Source: Desulfosporosinus hippei DSM 8344
GTDB taxonomy: Bacteria; Bacillota; Desulfitobacteriia; Desulfitobacteriales; Desulfitobacteriaceae
DNA: 64,000 bases
NCBI RefSeq assembly: GCF_900100785.1
Contig: NZ_FNCP01000002.1
Location: forward strand, 1 to 64,000
Direction: 5' to 3'
The stretch's first letter is position 1. Each line of letters opens with the position of its first letter. The position numbers and the translations under genes were made by a program. Below are positions 54,219-62,236 of the stretch, piece after piece. Under the pieces are notes generated by a model. The model saw only the letters and a list, made by a program, of their open reading frames with translations. It ran no database searches and was not told where the DNA came from.

Positions 54219-55748
54219 TTATAACAGGTACATTGTTGCCAGTACACCTGTAAGAGACATAACGACGGTGTAGGGCAGAGCCAGTTTGACCATTTCCATA
54301 TAAGACAGGCGAATCAGGGGAGCAAGTGCAGAGGTCAACAGGAACAGGAACGCCGCCTGACCGTTTGGTGTAGCAACGGAAGGGATGTTTGTCCCCATGT
54401 TGATGGCAACTGCCATCTTGTTGTAATGCTCCAGAGGAATGCCTCCGGCTTCAAAGGCTTTCTGTGCTTCGGTCATATAGACGGTAGCCACAAATACGTT
54501 GTCACTGATTGCGGAAAGGATACCGTTAGCTGCAAAGAAAGCCACAAGCTGATTCTGTCCTTCCTGGTGCAGTACCCACTGAATGATTGGCGTAAACAGA
54601 TGCTGGTCATGAATAACGGCAACAATGGAGAAAAATACGATCAGCAGCGCAGTAAAGGGCATTGCTTCTTCAAAGGCATGACCGATGCGCCCTTCTTCAA
54701 TAACCCCATTGAAAGCGGTAAGCAGGATGATAATCATTAGGCCAATAATACCAACTTCTGCCAGGTGCAAGGCTAAGGAGAAGATCAGCAGAACGCCGCA
54801 TACAGCCATAATAATCAGGCGTATACGTCCGCGAGTATCCATGGCAGCATCTTTGGCGTTTGCGTCATCTTCCATAACCTTTCGAACAGACGCAGGAAGC
54901 TGATAGCCGTATCCCCAAAACTTAGTGACTTCAAGGGTAATGGCGGTCAGAAGACCAGCGATTAGTACAGGGATAGACACAGGTGCGCTGTTTAAAAAGA
55001 AATCAACGAAGTCCCATTTCATAATGGAGCCGATGAGTAGGTTCTGGGGTTCACCAACCAGAGTTGTTGCTCCGCCCAGGGCAGTACCCACGGCACCATG
55101 CATCATCAGATTGCGCAGAAAACCACGGAACTGGTTCAGGTCCTCCTGGTATATGTCATCAATAATATGGTCGTGATTGATGTCATAGGTATCGTATACT
55201 TTTTCGCTGGAAGCAAACTTGTGGAAGATGTTATAGAACCCATAGGCCACGGCGATGATCACCGCTGTTACGGTTAGGGCATCCAGAAAAGCGGAAAGAA
55301 CTGCACCCATTATAGAGAACAGGAAGGCCAGGGCGACTTTAGAGCGTACTTTGGTGAGGATCTTGGTAAACAGGTACACGAGACCTTCTTTCATAAAATA
55401 GATCCCGGCAACCATGAACATTAGAAGTAGAATGACCGGCAGGTTCAGTTCAACTTCGTGATAGATCGAATGGGGGTTAGTCAGCCCAATCACAACGGCT
55501 TCGATGGCCAGAAGTCCACCCGCAGGGAGGGGATAACATTTCAGCGCCATTGCTAGGGTGAAAATAAATTCGACAATTAAGACCCACCCGGTAATGTACT
55601 TACCGACGGTAAACATCAAAATAGGGTTCAACACCAGAAAAGCAAGAATTGTTGTTTTGTACCAGCTCGGAGCGTGACCGAGAAAATTTGCGCTAAATGC
55701 CCGTCCGATACCCATCTGTTTTACCTGTCCGTTACCCGTTTGTTTCAT
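54219..55748 (-). CDS. nhaB: Na+/H+ antiporter NhaB, copy 2
   Basis: 509 residues, differing from copy 1 at a small number of mostly conservative positions. The same NhaB signatures are present, e.g. [20 protein letters not shown] and [17 protein letters not shown]. The ATG at 55748 follows GAGGAGGAG; the frame extends 19 codons upstream without support. The leader sequences of both copies are also related, showing that aptamer, terminator and gene were duplicated as one unit of about 2 kb. Confidence 0.92.
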   Translation of the reverse strand: MKQTGNGQVKQMGIGRAFSANFLGHAPSWYKTTILAFLVLNPILMFTVGKYITGWVLIVEFIFTLAMALKCYPLPAGGLLAIEAVVIGLTNPHSIYHEVELNLPVILLLMFMVAGIYFMKEGLVYLFTKILTKVRSKVALAFLFSIMGAVLSAFLDALTVTAVIIAVAYGFYNIFHKFASSEKVYDTYDINHDHIIDDIYQEDLNQFRGFLRNLMMHGAVGTALGGATTLVGEPQNLLIGSIMKWDFVDFFLNSAPVSIPVLIAGLLTAITLEVTKFWGYGYQLPASVRKVMEDDANAKDAAMDTRGRIRLIIMAVCGVLLIFSLALHLAEVGIIGLMIIILLTAFNGVIEEGRIGHAFEEAMPFTALLIVFFSIVAVIHDQHLFTPIIQWVLHQEGQNQLVAFFAANGILSAISDNVFVATVYMTEAQKAFEAGGIPLEHYNKMAVAINMGTNIPSVATPNGQAAFLFLLTSALAPLIRLSYMEMVKLALPYTVVMSLTGVLATMYLL

Positions 55749-56142
55749 ATGCTCCTCCTCTAAAATAAAAAATTTTATATCACCTAACAAATTATAAGTA
55801 CCCACAGGTTAGTCACTATTGTAGTATTCTGTAGAATTACCCCTTTTTGCATTAATATCGCTGCTAAACTTGATTATCGCTTAAAAGAGTGCAGCTGGAA
55901 AAAACTTGTTGGATTTAAAACTAAAAGGTCGATTGCCAGTTCGCAAGAGCAGCTACTACACGATGTAAGAATAAGTCCGTAGGTCAGAATAAAAATACTA
56001 CAACAATTAAATCAATGTTCAAATACCTCCTTAAAATAATCTAAATAACTATTTCGATTATTCCCGCTAATCGGTATAAGAATAATGCTCAATAGTAAAT
56101 CAACGGCAATGCAGTAATCTGGACAATCTTCCAAAAACAAGA
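55749..56142 (-). other. 5' leader of nhaB copy 2
   Basis: About 390 nt of AT-rich leader between terminator and gene, longer than in copy 1 (about 150 nt). Part of it (about 55980-56035) resembles 53935-53985 of the copy 1 leader. No ORF or further RNA motif recognised. Confidence 0.4.
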
Positions 56143-56171
56143 AGAGAGCAACCTTAAAAAGACCGCTCTCC
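56143..56171 (-). terminator. Expression-platform terminator of nhaB copy 2
   Basis: Minus strand GAGAGC...GCTCTC stem with weaker inner pairs, followed by TTCTTGTTTTT. Same position relative to the aptamer as in copy 1. Confidence 0.7.
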
Positions 56172-56189
56172 CCTAAGAAGTTCTGTGCT

Positions 56190-56293
56190 TGTAGTCTGGC
56201 GATCATAACTTTCAAAGGGATTAGTAGCCCTTTAAATATAGCCTTAGACCCATGACTTTAGCGTCCTTCGCTTTCGCGAAGTTTACCCCAACC
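56190..56293 (-). ncRNA. Cyclic di-GMP-I (GEMM) type riboswitch upstream of nhaB copy 2
   Basis: Minus strand reads GGGGTAAAC, hairpin CTTCGCGAAAGCGAAG (a GAAA loop), GGACGCTAAAGTCATGGGTC TAAGG, variable stem, then ATGATCGCCAGACTAC. The AGTC/GACT pairing here is a third compensated version of AGCC/GGCT (1484 element) and AATC/GATT (copy 1 element). Confidence 0.85.
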
Positions 56294-56531
56294 GAACTTG
56301 GACTATTTAGTTTTAAGAATTACAAAATCAATCGTAGTATACCAAATGTTTCTTTTAATCGTCAAGAGTAATAATTGGCATTTGCCTGAATTATTGCCAA
56401 AACAAAAAAATCATAATTACAAATCCTAATATACTAGGGATAAAAATCTAGGGTTAATCAGATACTATTCTTGAAAATGTTTGTTAAAAAGCATTTTAGG
56501 GATTTAAACAAATAAAAGGGAGGTTTTTTAG

Positions 56532-57335
56532 GTGTTTAAACATGTCAAAGATATGGAATATACCGTACATGTGGATAAACCGGATCCTCGGTTTGCTGTA
56601 TTATTACTTGAGCAATTTGGTGGCGGCAATGGTGAACTAAAAGCAGCCATGCAGTATTTTTCTCAGAGTTTAGGGTGTAATGATCCAAAGATACGGGATT
56701 TGCTCCAAGACATTGCTGCAGAAGAATTAAGCCATCTGGAGATGGTGGGTGAGTGCCTGGCGATGCTGATTGGTCCCGTCGACAATATTCCTAAAGACTT
56801 TTCGGCAAATCATATGGCCTTACTTGGAGGCGGCCCCCTTCTGGTAAACTCTGCCGGAGTACCATGGACGGCCAACTTTGTAAATTCCACAGGGGATCTC
56901 TATACAGATCTTTCTTCCAATGCCGGAGCGGAACTTAGAGCTAAGTTAGTTTATGAGCGTCTTCTTCAACAGACGGACGATGCCGGAGTGAAAGATATGA
57001 TTCGATTCCTATTGAGTCGTGAGGAATCCCATAATTTTTCCTTCATGCAAGCACTGGAGACCATAAAAGGAACTGGAGTAAACAAAGACTTCCGTGATTC
57101 CGATTTCTCGAAGAAATACATGAATATGTCAACAGGTCAAGGGGACAGCAGAGGGCCTTGGAACCAGGGCAATGAGTTTTCCTATGAAGAAAACCCTAAT
57201 GAGAAATATGGCGGACCTGCTCAGTATGGTAAAGACCCTCAACCAGCAGGAGCCAAGGAAGTTCAGCCTGGATATAATGACAATACGCGGAATAACCCAC
57301 AATACTCTCAACCACAGCCTAATCCAAAACATTAA
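56532..57335 (+). CDS. Manganese catalase (CotJC-like)
   Basis: 267 residues. A ferritin-like four-helix fold with di-Mn ligands visible as E34/E-rich helix NGELKAAMQYFSQSLG, AAEELSHLEMVGE (E-x2-H) and LSREESHNFSFMQAL (E-x2-H). A Pro/Asn/Gln-rich tail (about 205-267) is probably disordered. It decomposes H2O2; related CotJC proteins are found in spore coats. GTG start after GGGAGG. Single gene with its own terminator. Confidence 0.9.
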   Translation: MFKHVKDMEYTVHVDKPDPRFAVLLLEQFGGGNGELKAAMQYFSQSLGCNDPKIRDLLQDIAAEELSHLEMVGECLAMLIGPVDNIPKDFSANHMALLGGGPLLVNSAGVPWTANFVNSTGDLYTDLSSNAGAELRAKLVYERLLQQTDDAGVKDMIRFLLSREESHNFSFMQALETIKGTGVNKDFRDSDFSKKYMNMSTGQGDSRGPWNQGNEFSYEENPNEKYGGPAQYGKDPQPAGAKEVQPGYNDNTRNNPQYSQPQPNPKH

Positions 57336-57367
57336 ATAAGTCCCCAAAATAGACTTTTGATAGTCAA

Positions 57368-57404
57368 AGAGGCTAAATGTGCAATAGAATGCCATTTAGC
57401 CTCT
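57368..57404 (+). terminator. Terminator of Mn catalase gene
   Basis: AGAGGCTAAATG pairs with CATTTAGCCTCT; CGCTTTTTT follows. Confidence 0.85.
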
Positions 57405-57568
57405 CGCTTTTTTCTGCCGGTTAGCTTCCTATTAACTTAATTTTGACTAAGGTTATGCTTCAATCAACTCGTTTACTAAACGTCAATCTGAAATCTTGAG
57501 ATAAAAAAATTCAATGCCCATAGACTGAGGATTAGTATTGTTTGTTATTCAATCTAAGTTTGATGAAC

Positions 57569-58132
57569 CTAGTCGTTATGACTATGGGGTTTTTTTGCAT
57601 GCCTAAGGGGCTCATGTTCATGATGATGGTCATGGTTGTGGCTATGGCTATGGGCAAGGCCCAGGGCATGAGCCATAGTATGTTTTCTGTCAGGGAGAGC
57701 ATCAAGCCAACCATTATTAGCATCCTCTTTGCTGTCTAGGAAGCCGATATACGGCTTGATATCTAGCGCGGGAGTTCCGTCATAGGCATCAATTCCGGAA
57801 ATTATTAGCTCGTTGCCGCGTATTTCTTTTAGCTTAACAACACTTAAGCCCAAAGGGTTGGGCCTTTTCGCAGAACGGCTGGCAAAAAGTCCAATTTCAA
57901 TTTCTGGGGCCCAAGGGGATCGGGTAAGCATTTCGATGGGTGGAGTCACTTCATTAAAGTGATAGAGAACATAGATGTAGTTAAAGGTTTGTAAGGTCTC
58001 AAGAGCGCGAGTATAGTCTGGATTTAATGTAATCCAGAAATCACCGGGTGCATTTGGTATGGGCTGTTGAGGAGCATTTAGTGCGAAATATGGTGTGTGA
58101 ATTGTACCGATGGATTGCAAAGTAACGGTCAT
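57569..58132 (-). CDS. TrmO/TsaA-family protein with histidine-rich tail
   Basis: 187 residues. The TrmO (tRNA t6A37 N6-methyltransferase, VirR/TsaA-like beta-barrel) domain occupies about 1-148, with GTIHTPY, LYHFNEV, FASRSAKRPNPLGLSVVKL and DAYDGTPALDIKPY. The last 38 residues contain 13 histidines (HSHSHNHDHHHEHE), a metal-binding-type tail that ordinary TrmO lacks. It is 15 nt downstream of a CooT-type nickel-binding protein gene on the same strand. The pairing suggests a metal-related role, or metal storage added to a tRNA enzyme. GGGAGGAG precedes the ATG. Confidence 0.82.
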   Translation of the reverse strand: MTVTLQSIGTIHTPYFALNAPQQPIPNAPGDFWITLNPDYTRALETLQTFNYIYVLYHFNEVTPPIEMLTRSPWAPEIEIGLFASRSAKRPNPLGLSVVKLKEIRGNELIISGIDAYDGTPALDIKPYIGFLDSKEDANNGWLDALPDRKHTMAHALGLAHSHSHNHDHHHEHEPLRHAKKPHSHND

Positions 58133-58147
58133 ATTCGACTCTCCTCC

Positions 58148-58348
58148 CTATAGTGGATTATCGATTTTTTCTAAAACAATCCGGTGGTTAAGCAGGGTCA
58201 TATCTTTTATTTTAGCTTGAATAAATTTTTGCATTCCAAAGATGTCGATAAGCTTTAAGCCGTTTTCGTAAGGTTCAATGACATCGACTGACTCCATGAA
58301 CATCACTTCAGTTTCGCCTTCTTTAAGATAGGCATTAGCTTCACACAT
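58148..58348 (-). CDS. CooT-family nickel-binding protein
   Basis: 66 residues: MCEANAYLKEGETEVMFMES, DVIEPYENGLKLIDIFGMQK and DMTLLNHRIVLEK. The short SH3-like fold with Cys at position 2 is the CooT signature; in studied members Cys2 binds Ni at a dimer interface and assists CO dehydrogenase nickel insertion. AAAGGAG precedes the ATG. The window's only CODH gene (35.1 kb) is distant, so the client is uncertain. Confidence 0.82.
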   Translation of the reverse strand: MCEANAYLKEGETEVMFMESVDVIEPYENGLKLIDIFGMQKFIQAKIKDMTLLNHRIVLEKIDNPL

Positions 58349-58528
58349 TATCGTTAACTCCTTTATTTTTAAGTATATAAATAAACAATCTAGGGCTTAG
58401 CTTACTCTAAATTAATTAGTTTGTCTCTGAAACTTAAGCTAATCTATCTATTCGACACCCGAAAATTATATCCTGCCAAAAACTGCACAATGGCTCAATC
58501 TAAAAATAATTCAATTTATTATACGGCC

Positions 58529-58990
58529 TCATGTGTCAGAAGAGAGGGTATGGTTATATTTCTTACAATCATGACAATAGCCGTAAATCTCTAGTTTATG
58601 CCCGGTTATATCAAAATCTATCTTATTCTTCAAGGTTTGCATTAGTTCTCCTATGGGACAGTCATCAATAGAAATTAATTTGTGGCAGCCTACGCATAAA
58701 AGATGATGCTTATGTTCATTGTGATTGAGTTCATAGAGAGCTTTACCATCATCTGCTCGATTGGATTTAACAATTAAGTTCTTTGAGGCAAAGGTATCAA
58801 GGGTCCTGTAGACTGTTGATAAATCAATGGAGGCTGTCTTATCCCGTAAGGTTATAAATAGTTGTTCTGCAGTCAAAGGAAATTCAGATTCTTCGAGGAG
58901 TTCAAGGATAGCATTTCTATGGCGTGTGCTTTTAATACCCTCCCGATTAAGTAATTCCTTATATTTTGAGTTTTCGTCCAACAAGATCAT
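58529..58990 (-). CDS. Fur-family metal regulator, probable Zur
   Basis: 153 residues. N-terminal winged HTH (GIKSTRHRNAILELLEESEF, TVYRTLDTFASKNLI) and a dimer domain with HNEHKHHLLCVGCHK and IYGYCHDCKK, giving the two Cys-x2-Cys pairs of the structural zinc site plus sensor histidines. Divergent from the znuABC-type operon, hence probably a zinc-responsive repressor (Zur). Start codon not certain: ATG at 58990 sits close to AAGGA, and TTG codons follow at 58984 and 58981. Confidence 0.85.
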   Translation of the reverse strand: MILLDENSKYKELLNREGIKSTRHRNAILELLEESEFPLTAEQLFITLRDKTASIDLSTVYRTLDTFASKNLIVKSNRADDGKALYELNHNEHKHHLLCVGCHKLISIDDCPIGELMQTLKNKIDFDITGHKLEIYGYCHDCKKYNHTLSSDT

Positions 58991-59035
58991 TCCTTATTCT
59001 TCAATTCCTTTATTATGTTCATTTTAATCCTTTTT

Positions 59036-59052
59036 AATATTTTAGCAATATT
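59036..59052. promoter_or_regulatory. AATATT-TTAGC-AATATT dyad, possible Fur-family box
   Basis: A 6-5-6 repeat in front of the fur/zur-like gene within the divergent promoter region. Weak candidate for autoregulation. Confidence 0.3.
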
Positions 59053-59149
59053 TACTCGATTAATTGTTTAGCTGGGATGTATATTGAAGTATTCGCTGAC
59101 AAATTGGTTTATTACTGCTATCCACAACGATTAAGAAGTAAAATAATGG

Positions 59150-59177
59150 TTTACAATTATAGATAATAGAGTATAAT
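59150..59177 (+). promoter_or_regulatory. Sigma-A promoter of the metal ABC operon
   Basis: TTTACA (59150-59155), 16-nt spacer, TATAAT (59172-59177), 55 nt before the chosen start of the binding protein. Confidence 0.7.
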
Positions 59178-59195
59178 TTATTTAAGAAATGCAAA

Positions 59196-59210
59196 TGCAA
59201 GGCAGTTGCA
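59196..59210 (+). promoter_or_regulatory. TGCAA-GGCAG-TTGCA dyad, candidate Zur operator
   Basis: A perfect 5-5-5 inverted repeat about 20 nt downstream of the -10 box, a position where a bound repressor would block transcription. An adjacent TGCAAATGCAA repeat may extend it. Confidence 0.45.
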
Positions 59211-59232
59211 AGTAGTGGAAGGGGTATTTTTT

Positions 59233-60162
59233 ATGTGTGTGAAGAAGCCGATGTTTCTATGGATGGTCTTGTTAAGTATGTTGGTTTTACTGTTAAGTGG
59301 GTGTGGGTCAAACAACGAAGCTAAGCCTACAGTCAGTCAAACCACAGATACTAAGAACGAAAGAGCCCTAACCATAGCGGCGTCATTTTACCCAATGTAT
59401 GTATTTACGTTAAATGTTGCTAAAGATATCCCTAATGTAAATGTAGTAAGTTTAACAAAACCTACCACAGGATGCTTGCATGATTATGCCATAACGCCTG
59501 ACGATATGAAAAATTTAGAAGGTGCCCAAGTCTTGGTCATCAATGGAGCAGACATGGAGTCCTTTATGGATAAAATAACAAGTCAACTTCCGGATCTGAA
59601 AATTATTGAAGCTAGTAATGGGATTTCCTTAATCGAAGGTGAAGGGGATGAAGGAGCAAATCCCCATGTATGGTTAAGTATTACCGATGCCATAACCCAG
59701 GTTCAAACTATCGGGAATCAACTAGCCGACCTGGATCCTAGCAATGCTGCAAAATATCAGGAAAATACCAAAGCCTATGTCCTGAAGCTTGAAGCATTAA
59801 GAACTAAAATGCATCAAGCTCTGGATGGAGTAAAGCAACGAAATATTGTTACCTTTCACGAGGCCTTCCCTTATTTTGCTAAAGAGTTCAACTTGAAGAC
59901 TGTTGGGGTAATCGAACGAGAGCCTGGTTCGGCGCCAAGTGCTAAAGAATTGAGTGAAACCATTGAGCAAATTAAGGGTTTAGAAATAAAGGCATTATTT
60001 GCTGAACCGCAATATGATCCTAAAGCCGCCGAAGCTATTGCCAATGAGACCGGTGCTAAAGTTTATACTCTTGATCCCATCGTAACCGGGCCGATGGAAG
60101 CGGATGCTTATATTAATCTTATGGAAACAAATCTTATTACATTACAAGAGGCGCTGAAATGA
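59233..60162 (+). CDS. znuA: Zinc/manganese ABC transporter substrate-binding lipoprotein (ZnuA-like)
   Basis: 309 residues. Lipobox LLLSGC after a hydrophobic signal. Cluster A-I family features: ASFYPMYVFTLNV, NVVSLTKPTTGCLHDYAITP (first metal His), GANPHVWLS (second His), VTFHEAFPYFAKEF (third His) and an acidic ligand near the C-terminus (LDPIVTG). The Cys before LHDY replaces the Gly usually there (G-x-x-x-H). The ATG at 59233 follows GGAAGGGG; the frame extends to a TTG at 59206. Zn is the favoured substrate because of the divergent Zur-like gene. Confidence 0.88.
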   Translation: MCVKKPMFLWMVLLSMLVLLLSGCGSNNEAKPTVSQTTDTKNERALTIAASFYPMYVFTLNVAKDIPNVNVVSLTKPTTGCLHDYAITPDDMKNLEGAQVLVINGADMESFMDKITSQLPDLKIIEASNGISLIEGEGDEGANPHVWLSITDAITQVQTIGNQLADLDPSNAAKYQENTKAYVLKLEALRTKMHQALDGVKQRNIVTFHEAFPYFAKEFNLKTVGVIEREPGSAPSAKELSETIEQIKGLEIKALFAEPQYDPKAAEAIANETGAKVYTLDPIVTGPMEADAYINLMETNLITLQEALK

Positions 60163-60974
60163 AACATCCAATCTGTGTGAATTCCGATTGCAAAATTTGC
60201 GAATCAAGTTTATGCTGTACAAAAATAAATAATTTTGGGGTTAAGCGCAGCGGAATAGAAATACTGAAGAACGTAAATCTCCACATTCATTGTGGAGATT
60301 TAACCGCTGTCATAGGTCCTAATGGTGCAGGGAAAAGTACTCTCTTGAAAGCTATCTTAGGAGAAATTTCTCATACGGGAGAACTTCAATTTCTTGATGC
60401 CAACAACGGAACCACAAAGCCCTCTATGGGCTATGTTCCCCAAAAGCTGGATTTAGATTCTACGTCCCCAACCAGTGTGCTTGATTTGTTTGCGGCTGCC
60501 TACACGAATCTCCCTATCTGGTTTACTTATCCTAAAAAGATCCGTGAACGTGTCAGAGAAAGCTTAGCTCTAACTCATGGAGAGCACCTTATCAACAAAC
60601 GGCTGGGAGAGCTATCAGGCGGCGAGCTGCAAAGAGTCTTATTAGCCCTGGCCCTTGATCCTGTTCCCCATCTCTTGCTGCTGGATGAACCAGTGTCAGG
60701 CATTGATCAAAAGGGCTTAGAATTATTCTACCAAACTGTTTCGACGCTAAGAAAGAATTATGATTTATCAATTATTCTAGTGTCCCATGATCTGAATTTG
60801 GTGGCCGAATATGCGAATCGTGTGGCCTTCGTCAATAATAGGACAATAGAATGCTGTGGGACTCCCCAGGAAGTCTTTACTAATGAAAAAGTAATTCAAA
60901 CCTTTGGGTTAGATTGGTCTAATCGTTTCCAAAGGGTGGAGAAGGATAGGGTGGCTAATGCACTTCTGGTATAG
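60159..60974 (+). CDS. znuC: Zinc ABC transporter ATPase with cysteine-rich N-terminus (ZnuC-like)
   Basis: 271 residues. Walker A GPNGAGKST, Q-loop YVPQK, signature LSGGELQRVLLALAL, Walker B LLLLDEPVSGID, H-loop VSHD. Before the ATPase core there are about 25 residues with five cysteines (C6, C11, C14, C19, C20: CVNSDCKICESSLCC), unusual for ZnuC and a possible metal-binding or sensing handle. Overlaps znuA by 4 nt and znuB by 17 nt. Confidence 0.9.
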   Translation: MKHPICVNSDCKICESSLCCTKINNFGVKRSGIEILKNVNLHIHCGDLTAVIGPNGAGKSTLLKAILGEISHTGELQFLDANNGTTKPSMGYVPQKLDLDSTSPTSVLDLFAAAYTNLPIWFTYPKKIRERVRESLALTHGEHLINKRLGELSGGELQRVLLALALDPVPHLLLLDEPVSGIDQKGLELFYQTVSTLRKNYDLSIILVSHDLNLVAEYANRVAFVNNRTIECCGTPQEVFTNEKVIQTFGLDWSNRFQRVEKDRVANALLV

Positions 60975-61815
60975 CTTAGTAGATTTATTACTTCCTTTTG
61001 ATTGGATGCAGTATGGATTCATGAAGAATGCCCTGCTGGGTGTTTTATTGGTAACTCCCATCTTTGGCTTATTGGGAACCATGATTGTTAATAATAAGAT
61101 GGCCTTTTTCTCAGATTCCTTGGGACATTCTGCCTTAACAGGGATTGCCATTGGAGTGATCCTGGGCAATGCATTTCCTCTCTTGAATATAAAACCTATT
61201 TGGTCAATGATGGTCTTTTCAGTGCTGATAACTATTGCTATCCTTGTGGTTAAAGAAGCAAATACAGCTTCTACGGACACCATTATCGGAGTTTTTTCAT
61301 CTTCGGCTGTTGCCCTGGGCTTAGTAATCCTTACTCGCAATGGGGGGTTCAATAAATATTCAGGATATCTGATCGGGGATTTTTTGAGTATCAGCCCTGC
61401 TGATTTATTGCTGCTTGGAATTGTTTTTGTACTGGTTATCTTATTGTGGGTTCTTATATTTAATAAGCTTCTCCTAGCGAGTATGAACCCATCCTTAGCC
61501 CGCAGCCGAGGAATTAAGGTCAAACAGTACGAGTACTTATTTGCTGTTATGATGGCGGTTATCGTAACTATTTCTATCCAGTGGGTAGGAATTCTGATTA
61601 TAAGCTCCCTCCTAGTCATTCCGGCGGCCTCATCCAGAAATATTGCTAAGAATATGAGACAGTATCATATTTATTCCGTCTTGATTGCCCTTGTTTCCGG
61701 ACTCTCTGGGTTAATCCTATCCTACTTCTGGGGAACAGCTACCGGGGCGACCATCGTTCTGATTACATCAGGATTTTTTGCTCTTACCTTTGGTTTGAAA
61801 TTAAGGCTGGGGTAG
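60958..61815 (+). CDS. znuB: Zinc ABC transporter permease (ZnuB-like)
   Basis: 285 residues with about eight membrane helices, ABC-3 family. FFSDSLGHSALTGIAIGVIL and GVFSSSAVALGLVILTRNGG are typical of ZnuB/MntB permeases. Translationally coupled to znuC. Completes the importer ZnuABC. Confidence 0.9.
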   Translation: MHFWYSLVDLLLPFDWMQYGFMKNALLGVLLVTPIFGLLGTMIVNNKMAFFSDSLGHSALTGIAIGVILGNAFPLLNIKPIWSMMVFSVLITIAILVVKEANTASTDTIIGVFSSSAVALGLVILTRNGGFNKYSGYLIGDFLSISPADLLLLGIVFVLVILLWVLIFNKLLLASMNPSLARSRGIKVKQYEYLFAVMMAVIVTISIQWVGILIISSLLVIPAASSRNIAKNMRQYHIYSVLIALVSGLSGLILSYFWGTATGATIVLITSGFFALTFGLKLRLG

Positions 61816-61948
61816 ACCTCTCTGCCACTGCCGAAGGCACCAACAGATAATGAAAATAGATCACTTGGGTCGGGGGGCTTCTATCAAATTATTATTGACA
61901 CATTGGGCGGATGTACTATAACATAATAGTAATTGAATAATGGAAAAT

Positions 61949-62125
61949 AAAGGTGCTAGTACTGTAAGTACAGCTTAAAAGGGAAGCAGGTTAAAATCCT
62001 GCACGGTCCCGCCACTGTAATGGGAAGATGTTTCACACGAGGCCACTGGGTTTATTTCGGGAAGGCGTGAAGCATTGATGATCCAAAGTCAGAAGACCTG
62101 CCTTTGTTGACGAACCAATAACTCT
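61949..62125 (+). ncRNA. Cobalamin (B12) riboswitch
   Basis: Shows GGTGCTAG at the start, AAAAGGGAAGCAGGT, the B12-box-like GCCACTGTAATGGGAAG, GCCACTGGG, GGGAAGGCG and AGTCAGAAGACCTGCC, all in the order of the cobalamin riboswitch. It precedes a terminator and nrdD. Confidence 0.95.
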
Positions 62126-62175
62126 ACGAGCGATAGGGGGGTTCCAGTAGTAAATGTGTATTTGGGAATATACGC

Positions 62176-62210
62176 AGCCTCTTGCCGCTCAGCGGCAAGA
62201 GGCTTTTTAA
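62176..62210 (+). terminator. Cobalamin-riboswitch terminator
   Basis: AGCCTCTTGCCGCT pairs with AGCGGCAAGAGGCT, then TTTTT; 27 nt upstream of the nrdD start codon. Confidence 0.9.
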
Positions 62211-62236
62211 ATTGATACTGAGGGAGGGTTAAAGAG

